Shown here one piece after another: positions 1-8,179 of a DNA stretch of 18,816 nt. The notes under the pieces were generated by a model that ran no database searches, was not told the origin of the DNA, and worked only from the letters and a program-made list of their open reading frames with translations. The stretch is from Pseudomonadales bacterium. Its GTDB lineage: Bacteria > Pseudomonadota > Gammaproteobacteria > Pseudomonadales > Azotimanducaceae. A program made the position numbers and the translations under genes. Location: positions 1 through 18,816 of the forward strand of contig SKXG01000249.1 of assembly GCA_007128525.1 (NCBI GenBank), given 5' to 3'. Every line of letters begins with the position of its first letter. The first letter of the stretch is position 1.

Positions 1-64
1 GCTCCTTTCCTTTGGCGATCAATTCTTTCAGGCGTGATTGCTGCTGATTGATGTCTGTGCTCAT
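1..64 (-). CDS. rpoD: RNA polymerase sigma factor RpoD, N-terminal fragment
   Basis: This is the first 21 codons of a gene that continues beyond the left edge of the window. The peptide begins MSTDINQQQSRLKELIAKGK, which resembles the start of sigma-70 region 1.1 in gammaproteobacteria (E. coli has SQLKLLVTRGKEQG at this point). The main support is position: it lies directly downstream of dnaG on the same strand, as in the conserved rpsU-dnaG-rpoD operon. The start ATG at 62-64 is preceded by an AGAGGTG Shine-Dalgarno at good spacing. RpoD is the housekeeping sigma factor that directs core polymerase to -35/-10 promoters. It probably has its own promoter at 132-161 besides read-through from dnaG. 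Too little is present to see any conserved sigma region. Confidence 0.85.
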   Translation of the reverse strand, partial: MSTDINQQQSRLKELIAKGKE

Positions 65-131
65 GTCACCTCTGGCGTTGGCGTCTGACGTGGGGCGGGA
101 GGACTAAGCTGGAGACTCGCGCAAACGCGGG

Positions 132-161
132 ATTATAACCCGGTCGTACGCAATCAACCAA
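132..161 (-). promoter_or_regulatory. Sigma-70 promoter for rpoD in the dnaG-rpoD gap
   Basis: On the minus strand a TTGGTT -35 box (156-161) and a perfect TATAAT -10 box (132-137) are separated by 18 bases. The predicted transcript would start near 125, leaving about 60 nt before the rpoD ATG. The bases after the -10 are CCCGCG, a GC-rich discriminator of the type associated with stringent (ppGpp/DksA) control. CGGG/CCCG arms (128-131 and 139-142) flank the -10. The boxes are seen in the sequence; activity and stringent control are inferred. Confidence 0.6.
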
Positions 162-238
162 CCGGCAACCCACCGGTCTAGGTACAGCTCGTTTCAGTCT
201 AAACCATGCATCCGACTCTGCTTTCATCTCTCTTAGTC

Positions 239-294
239 TGCGGCGCTCAAGGCTGTCTGTGGCGCTCAAGGCTGTCTGCGGCGTCAAGGCTGTC
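239..294 (-). repeat. Three-copy 19-bp tandem repeat over the dnaG stop codon
   Basis: Plus-strand positions 239-257, 258-276 and 277-294 are near-identical units (TGCGGCGCTCAAGGCTGTC). The middle copy has one substitution and the third lacks one base. Read on the minus strand, the copy next to the gene contains the last dnaG codons (Gln-Pro) and its TGA. The other two copies repeat that TGA downstream. The second TGA is in frame with the first, six codons later; the third is out of frame. This looks like slippage or local duplication of the gene's end. Confidence 0.9.
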
Positions 295-2116
295 GCGCCC
301 GCATCAGCGCCTGCCATCGGGCCAGCAGGTCCAGATCGCCGTCACCCTGCTCCGCCAGCTCCTGTACCAGACGCTGCCTGTTCGCTTTAGACAACTGCGC
401 AAGAAATCTATCCACAGCCTCAATGAACTCCGCCTGCAGGGCTGTAGCGTCCAGCTCGAAGCGCCGATTTGCCGCCGCGACCAGCGCGTCATGCTCGGGT
501 GTCCCGGTCCAATAGCCGAGCAGTGCCCCGGTATCCGCGCCCTCTTGTTCGACAAAGAACCGGGCCACCTGCACCGGCAGCGAATCGCCCGCGCCCAGCA
601 GGCCGGCCAACCGCCGATCGTCCAGTGATCGGACAAAATCCGGGTATTGCACAGCCAACGCCAGTAGCTTTGCCATCAGGGCATTGCCACCACCACGCTG
701 GCGCTGCCGACCTGCCCCGGCAGCGTCCGGACCAGCGGGCCCTCCCGGCTCAACACCTGCATCAGTGCCGGAGCTCTGCGACTGAGCGACGCCGCCACGC
801 GGGCGCTTGCCGGCGGCAGCCAGATCCAGCCCGGCACCACGCCTGAGCTCAGCCACCGGCAACTGCGCCAGGTCCGCCAGACGGGACAGCAGCATGCTGC
901 GAAAGACACCATCCGGGACTTCGCCAAGCAGCGGAACAGCCAGCGAGACCAGACGCGCCCGGTCATCGAGGCTGCCCAGATTGAGCCCGCGGCTAAGCCG
1001 CTGAAACAGAAACTCCGATGCCGTCAGCGCGTCACGCAGTTGCGCCTCAAACCCGGCCTGGCCGCGCGCGTGGACCAGGCTGTCCGGGTCTTCACCGTCG
1101 GGCAGGAACATGAACTTGAGCTGCCGCCCCTCATGCAGCACCGGCAGTGCCACCTGCAATGCCTTCCAGGCCGCTTCCCGACCAGCGGCATCACCATCGA
1201 AACAGCACACCACCTCAGGGACCAGCCGAAACAGCTTCTCAAAGTGCTCCCGACCTGACGCCGTGCCCAGTGTCGCCACCACATCCGGAAATCCGGACTG
1301 GGCCAGTGCCACGACATCCATATAGCCTTCGACGACGAGCACCCGCTCCAGGCGGCGCACCGCACGGCGCGCTTCATACAGGCCGTACAGTTCACGACCT
1401 TTGTGGAACACCGGCGTCTCCGGCGAGTTCAGGTACTTGGGCTGACCATCACCCAGGACCCGGCCACCAAATGCGATCACCCGACCTCGGGTGTCCCGGA
1501 TCGGGAACATCAGCCGGTCGCGGAAACGGTCATAGCGCCGCCCCTGCTCGTTCTCGACCAGAAGCCCGGCCCTGACCAGATCCGATTCGGGAAACTCGGC
1601 CAGTGCCTGGCGCAGCCCGTCCCAGCCCGGAGGCGCAAAACCGATGCCGAAGTCGCGTACCGTGACACCCTGGATGCCACGCGCTTTCAGATAGTCGATG
1701 ACCCGCGCCCCCTCCGGGTGCTCGCGCAGTGCCCGCCGGAAGTAGCGTGCGGCGGCATCCAGCGCTGCATACAGCGGCGTGTTGTCTGGCCCCTTCGCCT
1801 GGCCAGGGAGACCCTGTTCGCGCGGCACTTCCAGGCCGGCCTGCCGAGCCAGTGTTTCCACAGCGCTGACAAAGTCCAGATGTTCATGCTCCATCAGGAA
1901 GGTCAGCGCCGTCCCGGTGGCACCACAGCCAAAGCAGTAATAGAACTGCTTTTCCGGGTTCACACTGAACGACGGCGTCTTTTCATTGTGGAACGGGCAC
2001 AGCGCCTGATAGTTGCGGCCGGCTTTGCGCAGCTTCACGCGCGGATCAATGACATCGACGATATCAATCCGCGACAGCAGATCGTTGATGAATGCCTGTG
2101 GGATGCGTCCAGCCAT
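284..2116 (-). CDS. dnaG: DNA primase DnaG
   Basis: DnaG makes the RNA primers for replication and works with the DnaB helicase at the fork. The 610-residue protein has the family architecture. A CHC2-type zinc finger is formed by C40, H43, C61 and C64 (CPFHNEKTPSF...CFGCG). The TOPRIM catalytic core carries EGYMDVVAL near residue 262, then CFDGDAAGR and LPDGEDPDSL, which supply the metal-binding acids. A glycine/proline-rich linker leads to a C-terminal helicase-interaction domain. I chose the ATG at 2116 because MAGRIPQAFINDLL matches the E. coli N-terminus exactly in register; an upstream TTG at 2164 would add 16 unconserved residues. No clear Shine-Dalgarno precedes the ATG, consistent with the low translation known for dnaG in this operon. 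It follows yqeY by 104 bases and precedes rpoD. Its 3' end lies in a tandem repeat. Confidence 0.97.
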   Translation of the reverse strand: MAGRIPQAFINDLLSRIDIVDVIDPRVKLRKAGRNYQALCPFHNEKTPSFSVNPEKQFYYCFGCGATGTALTFLMEHEHLDFVSAVETLARQAGLEVPREQGLPGQAKGPDNTPLYAALDAAARYFRRALREHPEGARVIDYLKARGIQGVTVRDFGIGFAPPGWDGLRQALAEFPESDLVRAGLLVENEQGRRYDRFRDRLMFPIRDTRGRVIAFGGRVLGDGQPKYLNSPETPVFHKGRELYGLYEARRAVRRLERVLVVEGYMDVVALAQSGFPDVVATLGTASGREHFEKLFRLVPEVVCCFDGDAAGREAAWKALQVALPVLHEGRQLKFMFLPDGEDPDSLVHARGQAGFEAQLRDALTASEFLFQRLSRGLNLGSLDDRARLVSLAVPLLGEVPDGVFRSMLLSRLADLAQLPVAELRRGAGLDLAAAGKRPRGGVAQSQSSGTDAGVEPGGPAGPDAAGAGRQRQRGGGNALMAKLLALAVQYPDFVRSLDDRRLAGLLGAGDSLPVQVARFFVEQEGADTGALLGYWTGTPEHDALVAAANRRFELDATALQAEFIEAVDRFLAQLSKANRQRLVQELAEQGDGDLDLLARWQALMRARQP

Positions 2117-2193
2117 GCGGGAGATTATGCACGCCTTTGCGGTCGTTTGAGCCTTGCCGCGCAAACCGGTGGACCCGATGCGGCCATGAACAC

Positions 2194-2209
2194 GTCGGCA
2201 GTTGCCGAC
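2194..2209 (-). other. Hairpin in the yqeY-dnaG gap
   Basis: GTCGGC and GCCGAC form a perfect six-base stem around a four-base loop, starting about 11 bases after the yqeY stop codon. The minus-strand sequence that follows (GTGTTC) is not a proper U-tract. It is more likely a processing site or weak attenuator than a full terminator. The remainder of the 2117-2220 gap shows no good promoter. Confidence 0.4.
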
Positions 2210-2220
2210 CGCGGGATGGA

Positions 2221-2670
2221 TCAGTCGGTCAGCCGCGCCTTGACCAGCTGACTGACAGCCGCCATGTCGGCCCGCCCCTGTACTTGCGGGCGCAACAGCG
2301 TCATGACCTTGCCCATGTCGCGTGGCGACGTCGCGCCCGACTCGGACAGGGCAGCATCAATGAGCCCGTTCAGCTCCGCATCGCTGAGCGGTTGCGGCAG
2401 AAATTCGATCAGGACACTGACTTCATAGGCTTCCTGGTCCGCCAGATCCTGACGACCAGCATCCCGATACTGCTGTTCAGAATCCTTGCGCTGCTTGAGC
2501 ATCTTGTCGATGACCCTGAGCACATCCGGGTCATCCAGCTCACGGCGCTCATCCACCTCGACCCGCTGCACCTCGGCGCTGATCAGGCGCAGCACACCAA
2601 CGCGCGCCTTGTCCCGGGCCTTCATGGCCTCCCGGGTGGCAGACTGCACACGGTCACGCAGCTCGCTCAT
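2221..2670 (-). CDS. yqeY: GatB/YqeY domain protein
   Basis: This 149-residue protein belongs to the YqeY family, a stand-alone relative of the C-terminal tRNA-binding domain of the GatB amidotransferase subunit. Visible family features are the N-terminal helix MSELRDRVQSATREAMKARD, the LRLISAEVQRVEVDERREL stretch, KQRKDSEQQYRDAGRQDLA, the FLPQPLSDAEL segment and the C-terminal DMGKVMTLLRPQVQGRADM glycine-containing helical region. Length is normal for the family. It is commonly found between rpsU and dnaG, as here, 88 bases after rpsU and 104 bases before dnaG. Its exact biochemical role is not settled; binding to tRNA or RNA is inferred from homology. No strong Shine-Dalgarno precedes the ATG (only a GAG-type match). 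It is probably cotranscribed from the rpsU promoter. Confidence 0.93.
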   Translation of the reverse strand: MSELRDRVQSATREAMKARDKARVGVLRLISAEVQRVEVDERRELDDPDVLRVIDKMLKQRKDSEQQYRDAGRQDLADQEAYEVSVLIEFLPQPLSDAELNGLIDAALSESGATSPRDMGKVMTLLRPQVQGRADMAAVSQLVKARLTD

Positions 2671-2729
2671 GGGTATCTCGAAGTCAAATCAGTGGGGCAG
2701 ACCGACGCAGAGCCGAGCCGGTCGAAGTG

Positions 2730-2753
2730 CGGGCGCCCGAATACGGACGCCCG
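2730..2753 (-). terminator. Strong hairpin after rpsU (attenuator or processing site)
   Basis: Arms 2744-2753 and 2730-2739 pair over ten base pairs with one G-U, closed by a four-base loop, beginning five bases after the rpsU stop. No U-tract follows on the minus strand. It therefore resembles a stabilising, processing or leaky-attenuation element more than a complete terminator. In E. coli a terminator between rpsU and dnaG lowers downstream expression, and this hairpin is in the equivalent position. Confidence 0.5.
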
Positions 2754-2758
2754 TCGCA

Positions 2759-2974
2759 TCAGAATGAGCGCTCGAAGCGCCGCGACTCGCGCTGCAGCTT
2801 CTTCTGGTGCCGCTTTACGGCTGCCGCTGCCTTGCGCTTGCGAACCGCCGTGGGCTTTTCATAGAACTCGCGCCGGCGAACCTCGGACAACACCCCGGCT
2901 TTCTCACAGGACCGCTTGAACCGACGCAGGGCGGCATCAAAAGGTTCGTTTTCTCTTACTTTTACGCTCGGCAC
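2759..2974 (-). CDS. rpsU: 30S ribosomal protein S21
   Basis: S21 is a small basic protein of the 30S subunit platform, close to the anti-Shine-Dalgarno end of 16S rRNA. The 71-residue length equals the E. coli protein, and the N-terminus [21 protein letters not shown] is nearly identical to it. The C-terminal half is dominated by Arg and Lys, as expected for rRNA contact. The start codon is GTG (2972-2974). The choice is fixed by the conserved N-terminus and by a TGGAGG Shine-Dalgarno at 2985-2990, ten bases upstream. It is the first gene of the rpsU-yqeY-dnaG-rpoD run and diverges from tsaD across a 207-base gap. A ten-base-pair hairpin sits just after its stop codon. Confidence 0.97.
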   Translation of the reverse strand: MPSVKVRENEPFDAALRRFKRSCEKAGVLSEVRRREFYEKPTAVRKRKAAAAVKRHQKKLQRESRRFERSF

Positions 2975-3026
2975 GCGAAGTCAGCCTCCAATATGCTTTC
3001 TGATTACCAAATCCATTCGGGCCATC

Positions 3027-3086
3027 GCCTGGCACTTTCCAGGCAGTGGACACAGACAATAGACCACGACACCCTGTCAGCAGGGT
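3027..3086 (-). other. Two perfect hairpins in the rpsU-tsaD divergent region
   Basis: In the 207-base gap between the rpsU and tsaD starts there are two perfect six-base inverted repeats. GCCTGG/CCAGGC is at 3027-3044 with a six-base loop. ACCCTG/CAGGGT is at 3071-3086 with a four-base loop. They could be structure in the rpsU leader or operator-like sites. I could not place a convincing rpsU promoter or a LexA box in this gap. Confidence 0.35.
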
Positions 3087-3122
3087 CTCAAGGGCCGGCG
3101 ATTGTACTGTTTCCGCCCCACG

Positions 3123-3151
3123 CTGCCAAGCCCTGGATGCTCTGCTACTAT
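3123..3151 (+). promoter_or_regulatory. Candidate sigma-70 promoter for tsaD
   Basis: CTGCCA (3123-3128) and TACTAT (3146-3151) are spaced by 17 bases, each matching the consensus at four of six positions. The predicted start near 3158 leaves a leader of about 24 nt before the tsaD ATG at 3182. The match is moderate and unaided by any other signal. Confidence 0.35.
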
Positions 3152-3181
3152 CGCGCCTTTCCCGAGCCACGGACGGACGCC

Positions 3182-4195
3182 ATGCGCGTACTGGGTATAG
3201 AAACCTCCTGCGACGAAACCGGTATTGCCCTCTATGACAGCGAGCATGGCCTGCTGGCGGACGCCCTTTACAGCCAGGTCGACATGCATGCCGAATACGG
3301 TGGTGTGGTTCCCGAGCTGGCCTCTCGTGACCACATTCGCAAAACACTGCCGCTGATCCGCGAGGTGCTCGGGCGTGCCCACACCGAACTGTCCGAGCTC
3401 GACGGCATCGCCTACACGGCAGGCCCGGGGCTGGTGGGTGCGCTGATGGTTGGTGCGGCCATTGGTCGCGCCCTGGCCTGGTCCCTGGACATTCCGGCGC
3501 TGGCGGTACATCACATGGAAGGGCATCTACTCGCACCACTGCTGGCAGAGACCAAACCAACGATGCCATTCGTCGCCCTGCTCGTGTCCGGCGGACACAC
3601 CCAGCTGGTCCGCGTCGATGCCATCGGGGTGTACCAGATCCTCGGCGAGTCGATAGACGATGCCGCCGGCGAAGCCTTCGACAAGACTGCAAAGCTGCTG
3701 GGACTGCCCTATCCCGGCGGCCCGGCATTGGCACGGCTTGCCGAACAGGGTCGGCCGGGTCGCTTTCAGTTTCCCCGGCCCATGACCGACAGGCCGGGCC
3801 TGGCGTTCAGCTTCAGTGGCCTGAAGACAGCCGCCCTCAATGCGGTACGCAAAGCCGAGCCGCTGAGCGAACAGGACAAAGCCGACATCGCGCTGGCCTT
3901 TGAAGCGGCTGTGGTCGACACCCTGACCATCAAGTGCCGTCGCGCCCTGCAGCAAACCGGGCTGACACAACTGGTCATGGCCGGCGGTGTGGCCGCGAAT
4001 CAAACGCTGCGTCTGCGATTGCAGCAGGAACTTCCCGGACAGGTGTTCTACGCCCCACCTGCCCTGTGCACCGACAACGGCGCCATGATTGCCTACGCCG
4101 GTTGCCAGCGCCTGCTGGCCGGGCAGTCTGAGCCGCTCTGGATCAGAACCCGGGCGCGCTGGCCCATGACCGAACTGAGCGCAGTCAACGGCTGA
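3182..4195 (+). CDS. tsaD: tRNA N6-threonylcarbamoyltransferase TsaD
   Basis: TsaD transfers the threonylcarbamoyl group from TC-AMP to A37 of ANN-decoding tRNAs, giving t6A, together with TsaB and TsaE in the cytoplasm. At 337 residues it equals the E. coli length. The ASKHA-fold signatures are clear: [14 protein letters not shown] at the N-terminus, the metal-binding HHMEGH motif (H111, H115), [10 protein letters not shown] near 133-142, and C-terminal [12 protein letters not shown] and [12 protein letters not shown]. The start was chosen at the conserved MRVLGIE; the frame is open upstream, but that sequence has no family similarity and runs antisense across rpsU. The Shine-Dalgarno is weak (GGACGG-like). 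It diverges from rpsU, a very common gammaproteobacterial arrangement. Its stop abuts the stop of cca on the other strand. Confidence 0.97.
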   Translation: MRVLGIETSCDETGIALYDSEHGLLADALYSQVDMHAEYGGVVPELASRDHIRKTLPLIREVLGRAHTELSELDGIAYTAGPGLVGALMVGAAIGRALAWSLDIPALAVHHMEGHLLAPLLAETKPTMPFVALLVSGGHTQLVRVDAIGVYQILGESIDDAAGEAFDKTAKLLGLPYPGGPALARLAEQGRPGRFQFPRPMTDRPGLAFSFSGLKTAALNAVRKAEPLSEQDKADIALAFEAAVVDTLTIKCRRALQQTGLTQLVMAGGVAANQTLRLRLQQELPGQVFYAPPALCTDNGAMIAYAGCQRLLAGQSEPLWIRTRARWPMTELSAVNG

Positions 4196-5287
4196 TCAAG
4201 CTGCCTGATGCGACCGGATCAGTGCCAGCCGGGCTTCATCGATGGCCCGACCCAGATCCTTGCCCGTATAGCCCGCTGCGCGGGCCGCGTCACCGCGCTC
4301 TGCCTGCAGTTCCGACACCAACGCGGCCAGCGTTGAGAGATCGGTCCCGGCACAATGCTCAGCGACCTGAATCAGTGCCTGATGAGCACCCCCTTGGCGA
4401 AAGGCATTTGCGCCGCGCAGCGCCTCAAGCAGATCGTCAGGCGCTACCCGGACCCAATCAGCCATCAACCGGCCATGCCGCGCCACAGCTTCGGCCAGCT
4501 GCTGAAAACGCCGCGGCACTTTGAGCCGCTCTGACAGCGCCCGAACGGCCTCTCTATCCAGCACCCAACCCAGTGCGCCAAAGCGCAACAGTGGTTGTTC
4601 TTCTGCGGGCACCGCCAAACCGGACCACAAGGACGTCAGCGTCTCAGTCAGGCCATCGCATTCGGCAAACCAGGGCCTGAGCGCCTCTGCCGCCGAGAGC
4701 TCAGCAATAAACCGATGGGCAGCCACCTGCGCCAGCGCTTTATGCGCCTCCTGCCAGACCCGCTCAGCCGACAGGGTCTCAAGCTCGCCGCTGCGCGCGA
4801 TGTCCCGCATCAGCGCCCGGGTTTCGGCTGCCACCTCGAAGCCGAGCGGCGCGAAGCGCGCTGCAAAGCGCGCCACCCGGAATACGCGTAAGGGATCCTC
4901 GACAAAGGCCTCGGAGACGTGACGCAGCACCCGGTCCGCCAGATCCGCACGACCACCAAAGGGATCGATCAGACGGCCATCCTGATCCTGAGCGATGGCA
5001 TTGATGGTCAGATCCCGGCGCCGCAGGTCTTCTTCCAGTGTGATGTCCGGACCGGCGTGAAAAACAAAGCCCTGATGACCACGGCCGTGTTTGCGCTCTG
5101 TCCGCGCCAACGCATATTCCTCACCCGTTTCCGGGTGCAGAAAAACCGGGAAGTCACGGCCTACCGGTCGATAGCCCTGCGCCGCCATGGCCTCTGGCGT
5201 GGCACCGACGACAACCCAGTCCCGCTCATGCACCGGCAGGCCCAGCAGAGCATCGCGCACAGCGCCTCCAACCAGATACACCTTCAC
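4196..5287 (-). CDS. cca: CCA-adding tRNA nucleotidyltransferase
   Basis: This enzyme builds or repairs the 3' CCA end of tRNAs without a template. The 363-residue protein starts MKVYLVGGAVRDALLG, carries the acidic pair E21/D23 in ERDWVVVG, then GRDFPVFLHPETGEEYALARTER, LEEDLRRRDLTINAIA, and EDPLRVFRVARFAARF, all class II nucleotidyltransferase motifs. I take the GTG at 5287 over the GTG at 5293. Only the former stands seven bases from the GGGAGG Shine-Dalgarno, and MKVYLVGG aligns with the E. coli start. The protein is about 50 residues shorter than E. coli Cca (412), and I see no HD phosphohydrolase motif in the C-terminal half, so repair-associated phosphatase activity is probably absent. 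The first catalytic acid is Glu rather than Asp, a conservative change. It lies 102 bases after spoVR and may be cotranscribed with it. Confidence 0.94.
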   Translation of the reverse strand: MKVYLVGGAVRDALLGLPVHERDWVVVGATPEAMAAQGYRPVGRDFPVFLHPETGEEYALARTERKHGRGHQGFVFHAGPDITLEEDLRRRDLTINAIAQDQDGRLIDPFGGRADLADRVLRHVSEAFVEDPLRVFRVARFAARFAPLGFEVAAETRALMRDIARSGELETLSAERVWQEAHKALAQVAAHRFIAELSAAEALRPWFAECDGLTETLTSLWSGLAVPAEEQPLLRFGALGWVLDREAVRALSERLKVPRRFQQLAEAVARHGRLMADWVRVAPDDLLEALRGANAFRQGGAHQALIQVAEHCAGTDLSTLAALVSELQAERGDAARAAGYTGKDLGRAIDEARLALIRSHQAA

Positions 5288-5369
5288 TGTCACGCCTCCC
5301 TGGCCACAGGCACGGCTGCCCGCGAATGATTCGGCAATGATGGTAACAGTTCAGAAGTGTCAGAAGCGG

Positions 5370-5387
5370 CCGCACCTGCAGGCGCGG
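5370..5387 (-). other. Hairpin immediately after spoVR
   Basis: CCGCGCC and GGTGCGG (minus strand) pair over seven positions with one G-U around a TGCA loop, starting two bases after the spoVR stop. The following bases (CCGCTTCT) contain no real U-tract, so termination, if any, would be weak. The rest of the 5288-5389 gap holds the cca Shine-Dalgarno but no convincing promoter. Confidence 0.4.
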
Positions 5388-5389
5388 TA

Positions 5390-6904
5390 TCAGCGTTCGT
5401 CTTCTACCGGGCAGCTGCGGCGGCTGACGACACGTCCGTTGTCCACGGACTCCAGATGCACCGGGAAACCCCAGAGGCGATACAGGTGGCGCAGCACCTC
5501 ATCTGCCGTATCGCCAAGCGGCCGGCGGTTGGTCATTGAGTGTTGCAGAATCAGTGAGCGATCACCACGAACATTGGCGCGGACGATCTGTATGTTCGGC
5601 TCGCGTTCACCGAGGTTGTATTGCAGGGACAGCATTTCGCGCAATCGGCGATAGCCCGACTCATCATGGATGGCGGCAATCTCGATGGCATCTTCGGTGT
5701 CGTCATCCACAGCTGCAAACAACTTCAGATCGCGCATGACTTTCGGCGACAGAAACTGCTGCACGAAGCTCTCGTCCTTAAAGTCCCGCATGGCCTGATG
5801 CAGGGTATCCAGCCAGGGCGCACCGGCCACATCCGGCAGCCACTGCCGGTCTTCATCGGTTGGGTTCTCACAGATGCGGCGCAAGTCAGAAAAGATTGCA
5901 AAGCCCAGCGTATAGGGATTGATGCCCGAGTAGTACGGACTGTCGTAGGGCGGCTGGTACAACACGCTGGAGTGCGACTGCAGAAACTCGAACATGAACG
6001 CATCCGAGACCAGGCCCTCATCATAGAGCGAGTTCAACAGCGTGTAGTGCCAGAAAGACGCCCAGCCCTCATTCATCACCTGGGTCTGGCGTTGCGGATA
6101 GAAGTACTGCGCCATTTTGCGAACAATGCGCACGATCTCGCGCTGCCAGGATTCCAGCAGCGGCGCGTGCTTCTCTATGAAGTACAGCAGGTTCTCCTGT
6201 GGCTCGGACGGAAACACGTATTCGGTCGGATCTTCCTGCTTGGGCTCCACCGGCAGCGTGCGCCAGATGTCATTCAGGTGCCGCTGAATGTACTCCTCAC
6301 GCTCCTGCTGACGACGCCGCTCCTGCTCGGCTGAAATCGGCGACGGCCGCTTGTATCGGTCTACCCCGTAATTCATCAGTGCATGGCAGGAGTCCAGCAC
6401 CCGCTCCACCGCATCGACGCCATGGCGCTCCTCGCACTGCGCGATGTACTGCCGCGCAAACAGCAGGTAATCAATAACAGATCCGGCGTCTGTCCAGGTG
6501 CGGAACAGATAGTTGTTCTTGAAGAAAGAGTTGTGACCATAGCAGGCATGCGCGATGACCAGCGCCTGCATCGTCATGGTGTTCTCTTCCATCAGGTAGG
6601 CAATGCAGGGATCCGAATTGATGACGATCTCATAGGCCAGGCCCATCTGGCCACGCTGATAGCCCTTCTCAACCTCAACAAAGTGCTTGCCGAAAGACCA
6701 GTGGTGGTAGCCAATGGGCATGCCGACCGAGGCATAGGCATCCATCATCTGGTCCGAACGGATCACTTCAATCTGGTTCGGATAGGTGTCCAGCCTGAAC
6801 TCAGCAGCCAGACGGCCGATCTCCCGGTCATAGGCCTCAATCAACTCAAAGGTCCAGTCGTTGCGATCGGAGATCAGCCGCTCTTTACGCGTTGTCTCGG
6901 TCAT
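5390..6904 (-). CDS. spoVR: SpoVR family protein (YcgB-like)
   Basis: The 504-residue protein is a full-length SpoVR/YcgB homologue (E. coli YcgB is about 510). It is named after Bacillus stage V sporulation protein R, which affects spore cortex; in Gram-negatives its biochemical role is unclear. Conserved patches visible are YHHWSFGK (66-73), [26 protein letters not shown] ending near 131 with H119 and H124, [15 protein letters not shown] (277-291) and the [10 protein letters not shown] segment near 329-338. The His/Glu-rich motifs suggest a metal site, which is inference. There is no signal peptide or membrane helix, so it is cytoplasmic. Its ATG overlaps the yeaH stop by four bases (ATGA), indicating translational coupling. 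It is the last gene of the prkA-yeaH-spoVR operon. Confidence 0.95.
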   Translation of the reverse strand: MTETTRKERLISDRNDWTFELIEAYDREIGRLAAEFRLDTYPNQIEVIRSDQMMDAYASVGMPIGYHHWSFGKHFVEVEKGYQRGQMGLAYEIVINSDPCIAYLMEENTMTMQALVIAHACYGHNSFFKNNYLFRTWTDAGSVIDYLLFARQYIAQCEERHGVDAVERVLDSCHALMNYGVDRYKRPSPISAEQERRRQQEREEYIQRHLNDIWRTLPVEPKQEDPTEYVFPSEPQENLLYFIEKHAPLLESWQREIVRIVRKMAQYFYPQRQTQVMNEGWASFWHYTLLNSLYDEGLVSDAFMFEFLQSHSSVLYQPPYDSPYYSGINPYTLGFAIFSDLRRICENPTDEDRQWLPDVAGAPWLDTLHQAMRDFKDESFVQQFLSPKVMRDLKLFAAVDDDTEDAIEIAAIHDESGYRRLREMLSLQYNLGEREPNIQIVRANVRGDRSLILQHSMTNRRPLGDTADEVLRHLYRLWGFPVHLESVDNGRVVSRRSCPVEDER

Positions 6905-8166
6905 GCGCCCACCATGCGTTTCTTGAACAGGTCGCGGAACACTGGATAGATGTCAGCGGGCTCGGCAATGCGCCGCTGCGCCATGCGCTCCGGATAACGT
7001 TCCGCCAGCCTGGCGTACTCATGCCACAGGCTCTGATGCTCGCGCTGCGTGATTTCAACATAGGAAAAATACTGCACCTGCGGCAATATCGACTGCTGCA
7101 ACAGGCGCCGGCAGATCGGCGAATCGTCGTTCCAGTTGTCGCCATCGGATGCCTGCGCACCGTAAATGTTCCAGTGCTCCGTGGGATACCGCTCGTCGAT
7201 GATCTCACTCATCAACTTCAGTGCGCTGGACACCACAGTGCCACCGGTTTCCCTGGAATAGAAAAACTCCTGCTCGTCGACTTCCTTGGCCTGCGTGTGA
7301 TGCCGGATAAAGACCAGGTCGGTACGGTCGTAGCTGCGCTGCAGAAACATATACAACAGCAGAAAGAAGCGCTTGGCCATGTCCTTGATCTGTTGATCCA
7401 TAGACCCGGACACATCCATCAGACAGAACATCACGGCCTTGGAGGTCGGCACCGGCTCCTTGCGCTGCATGTTGTAGCGCAGGTCATAGGTATCCAGAAA
7501 CGGCACCCGGCCAATCCTGGCGCGCAGCTTCTCGATCTCCGCCTCAAGGGCATAAGCCTGCTGCATGTCGCCTACCGCCCGCGCCTGTTCAAGCTCGGCC
7601 TCTGCCTCACGCAGCCGCCGTCGTGAGCCGCCCGTCAATGCGAGCCGCCGGGACTTGGCGGTACGCATGGAGCGAACGACGTTGAGCTGAGCGGGCGTGC
7701 CGTCGCTGGTAAAGCCGGCGTGCACGCGCTTGAAGCTGTCACTGCCCTGCAGGTGGCGTTTGACCATGTTGGGCAGTTCCAGCCCCTCGAACATCAGCGC
7801 CAGAAATTCTTCCTGAGAGATCTCAAAGACGAAATCGTCCTCGCCTTCACCACTGTTGCTGGCCTGGCTGCCGCCACCGCCACCACCGCCTTCCGGACGC
7901 GGAATCCGGTCACCCTGCACAAACTCCTTATTGCCCGGATGGACGATGCTGCGCCGCCCACCCCGGCCGTGACCAAACACCGGCTCGCTGACATCCCGGG
8001 CGGGGATGCTGATCTGCTCGCCGCGATCCATGTCCGTGATGCTGCGGGAACGCAGCGCCTCCTGCACAGCGCGCTGAATGTGGGCCTTGTGCCGCCGCAG
8101 GAAGCGCTGCCGGTTGACGGCACTTTTGTTCTTGCTGTTGAGGCGTCTGTCGATGACGTAACTCAT
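6901..8166 (-). CDS. yeaH: YeaH/YhbH family (DUF444) VWA-like protein
   Basis: The 421-residue protein matches the YeaH/YhbH family (E. coli YeaH is 427). The N-terminal half is basic, then a glycine-run linker (93-99) and an acidic segment. A von Willebrand A-type domain follows, with a metal-ion-dependent adhesion site: DVSGS at 251-255, TGGT at 307-310 and ASDGD at 339-343. Such domains usually mediate Mg2+-dependent protein contacts. Pairing of VWA proteins with AAA+ ATPases is common, which suggests it acts as the partner of PrkA; this is inference. A helical, charged stretch lies near 184-217. I chose the ATG at 8166 because [10 protein letters not shown] is the conserved start and it lies 13 bases after the prkA stop; an upstream in-frame start would run into prkA. 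The stop overlaps the spoVR start by four bases. Confidence 0.95.
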   Translation of the reverse strand: MSYVIDRRLNSKNKSAVNRQRFLRRHKAHIQRAVQEALRSRSITDMDRGEQISIPARDVSEPVFGHGRGGRRSIVHPGNKEFVQGDRIPRPEGGGGGGGSQASNSGEGEDDFVFEISQEEFLALMFEGLELPNMVKRHLQGSDSFKRVHAGFTSDGTPAQLNVVRSMRTAKSRRLALTGGSRRRLREAEAELEQARAVGDMQQAYALEAEIEKLRARIGRVPFLDTYDLRYNMQRKEPVPTSKAVMFCLMDVSGSMDQQIKDMAKRFFLLLYMFLQRSYDRTDLVFIRHHTQAKEVDEQEFFYSRETGGTVVSSALKLMSEIIDERYPTEHWNIYGAQASDGDNWNDDSPICRRLLQQSILPQVQYFSYVEITQREHQSLWHEYARLAERYPERMAQRRIAEPADIYPVFRDLFKKRMVGA

Positions 8167-8179
8167 GAACGCGCCTCGC

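Noticed and set aside
66..317. 83-codon minus-strand open frame between dnaG and rpoD
   Set aside because: It begins inside dnaG in another frame, runs through the tandem repeat and the rpoD promoter, and its product is arginine-rich without family similarity.
2124..2129. CATAAT box just before dnaG as a promoter
   Set aside because: No -35 box at any usual spacing, and the start would fall almost on the ATG.
2807..3181. In-frame upstream extension of tsaD
   Set aside because: The conserved TsaD N-terminus begins at 3182. The extension overlaps rpsU on the other strand and has no similarity to the family.
2975..3181. LexA box upstream of rpsU, as known in E. coli
   Set aside because: No CTGT-N8-ACAG or near match is visible in the gap.
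7840..7920. Glycine-codon run in yeaH as a possible frameshift or repeat element
   Set aside because: The frame continues normally on both sides, and a glycine-rich linker before the VWA domain is plausible for the family.
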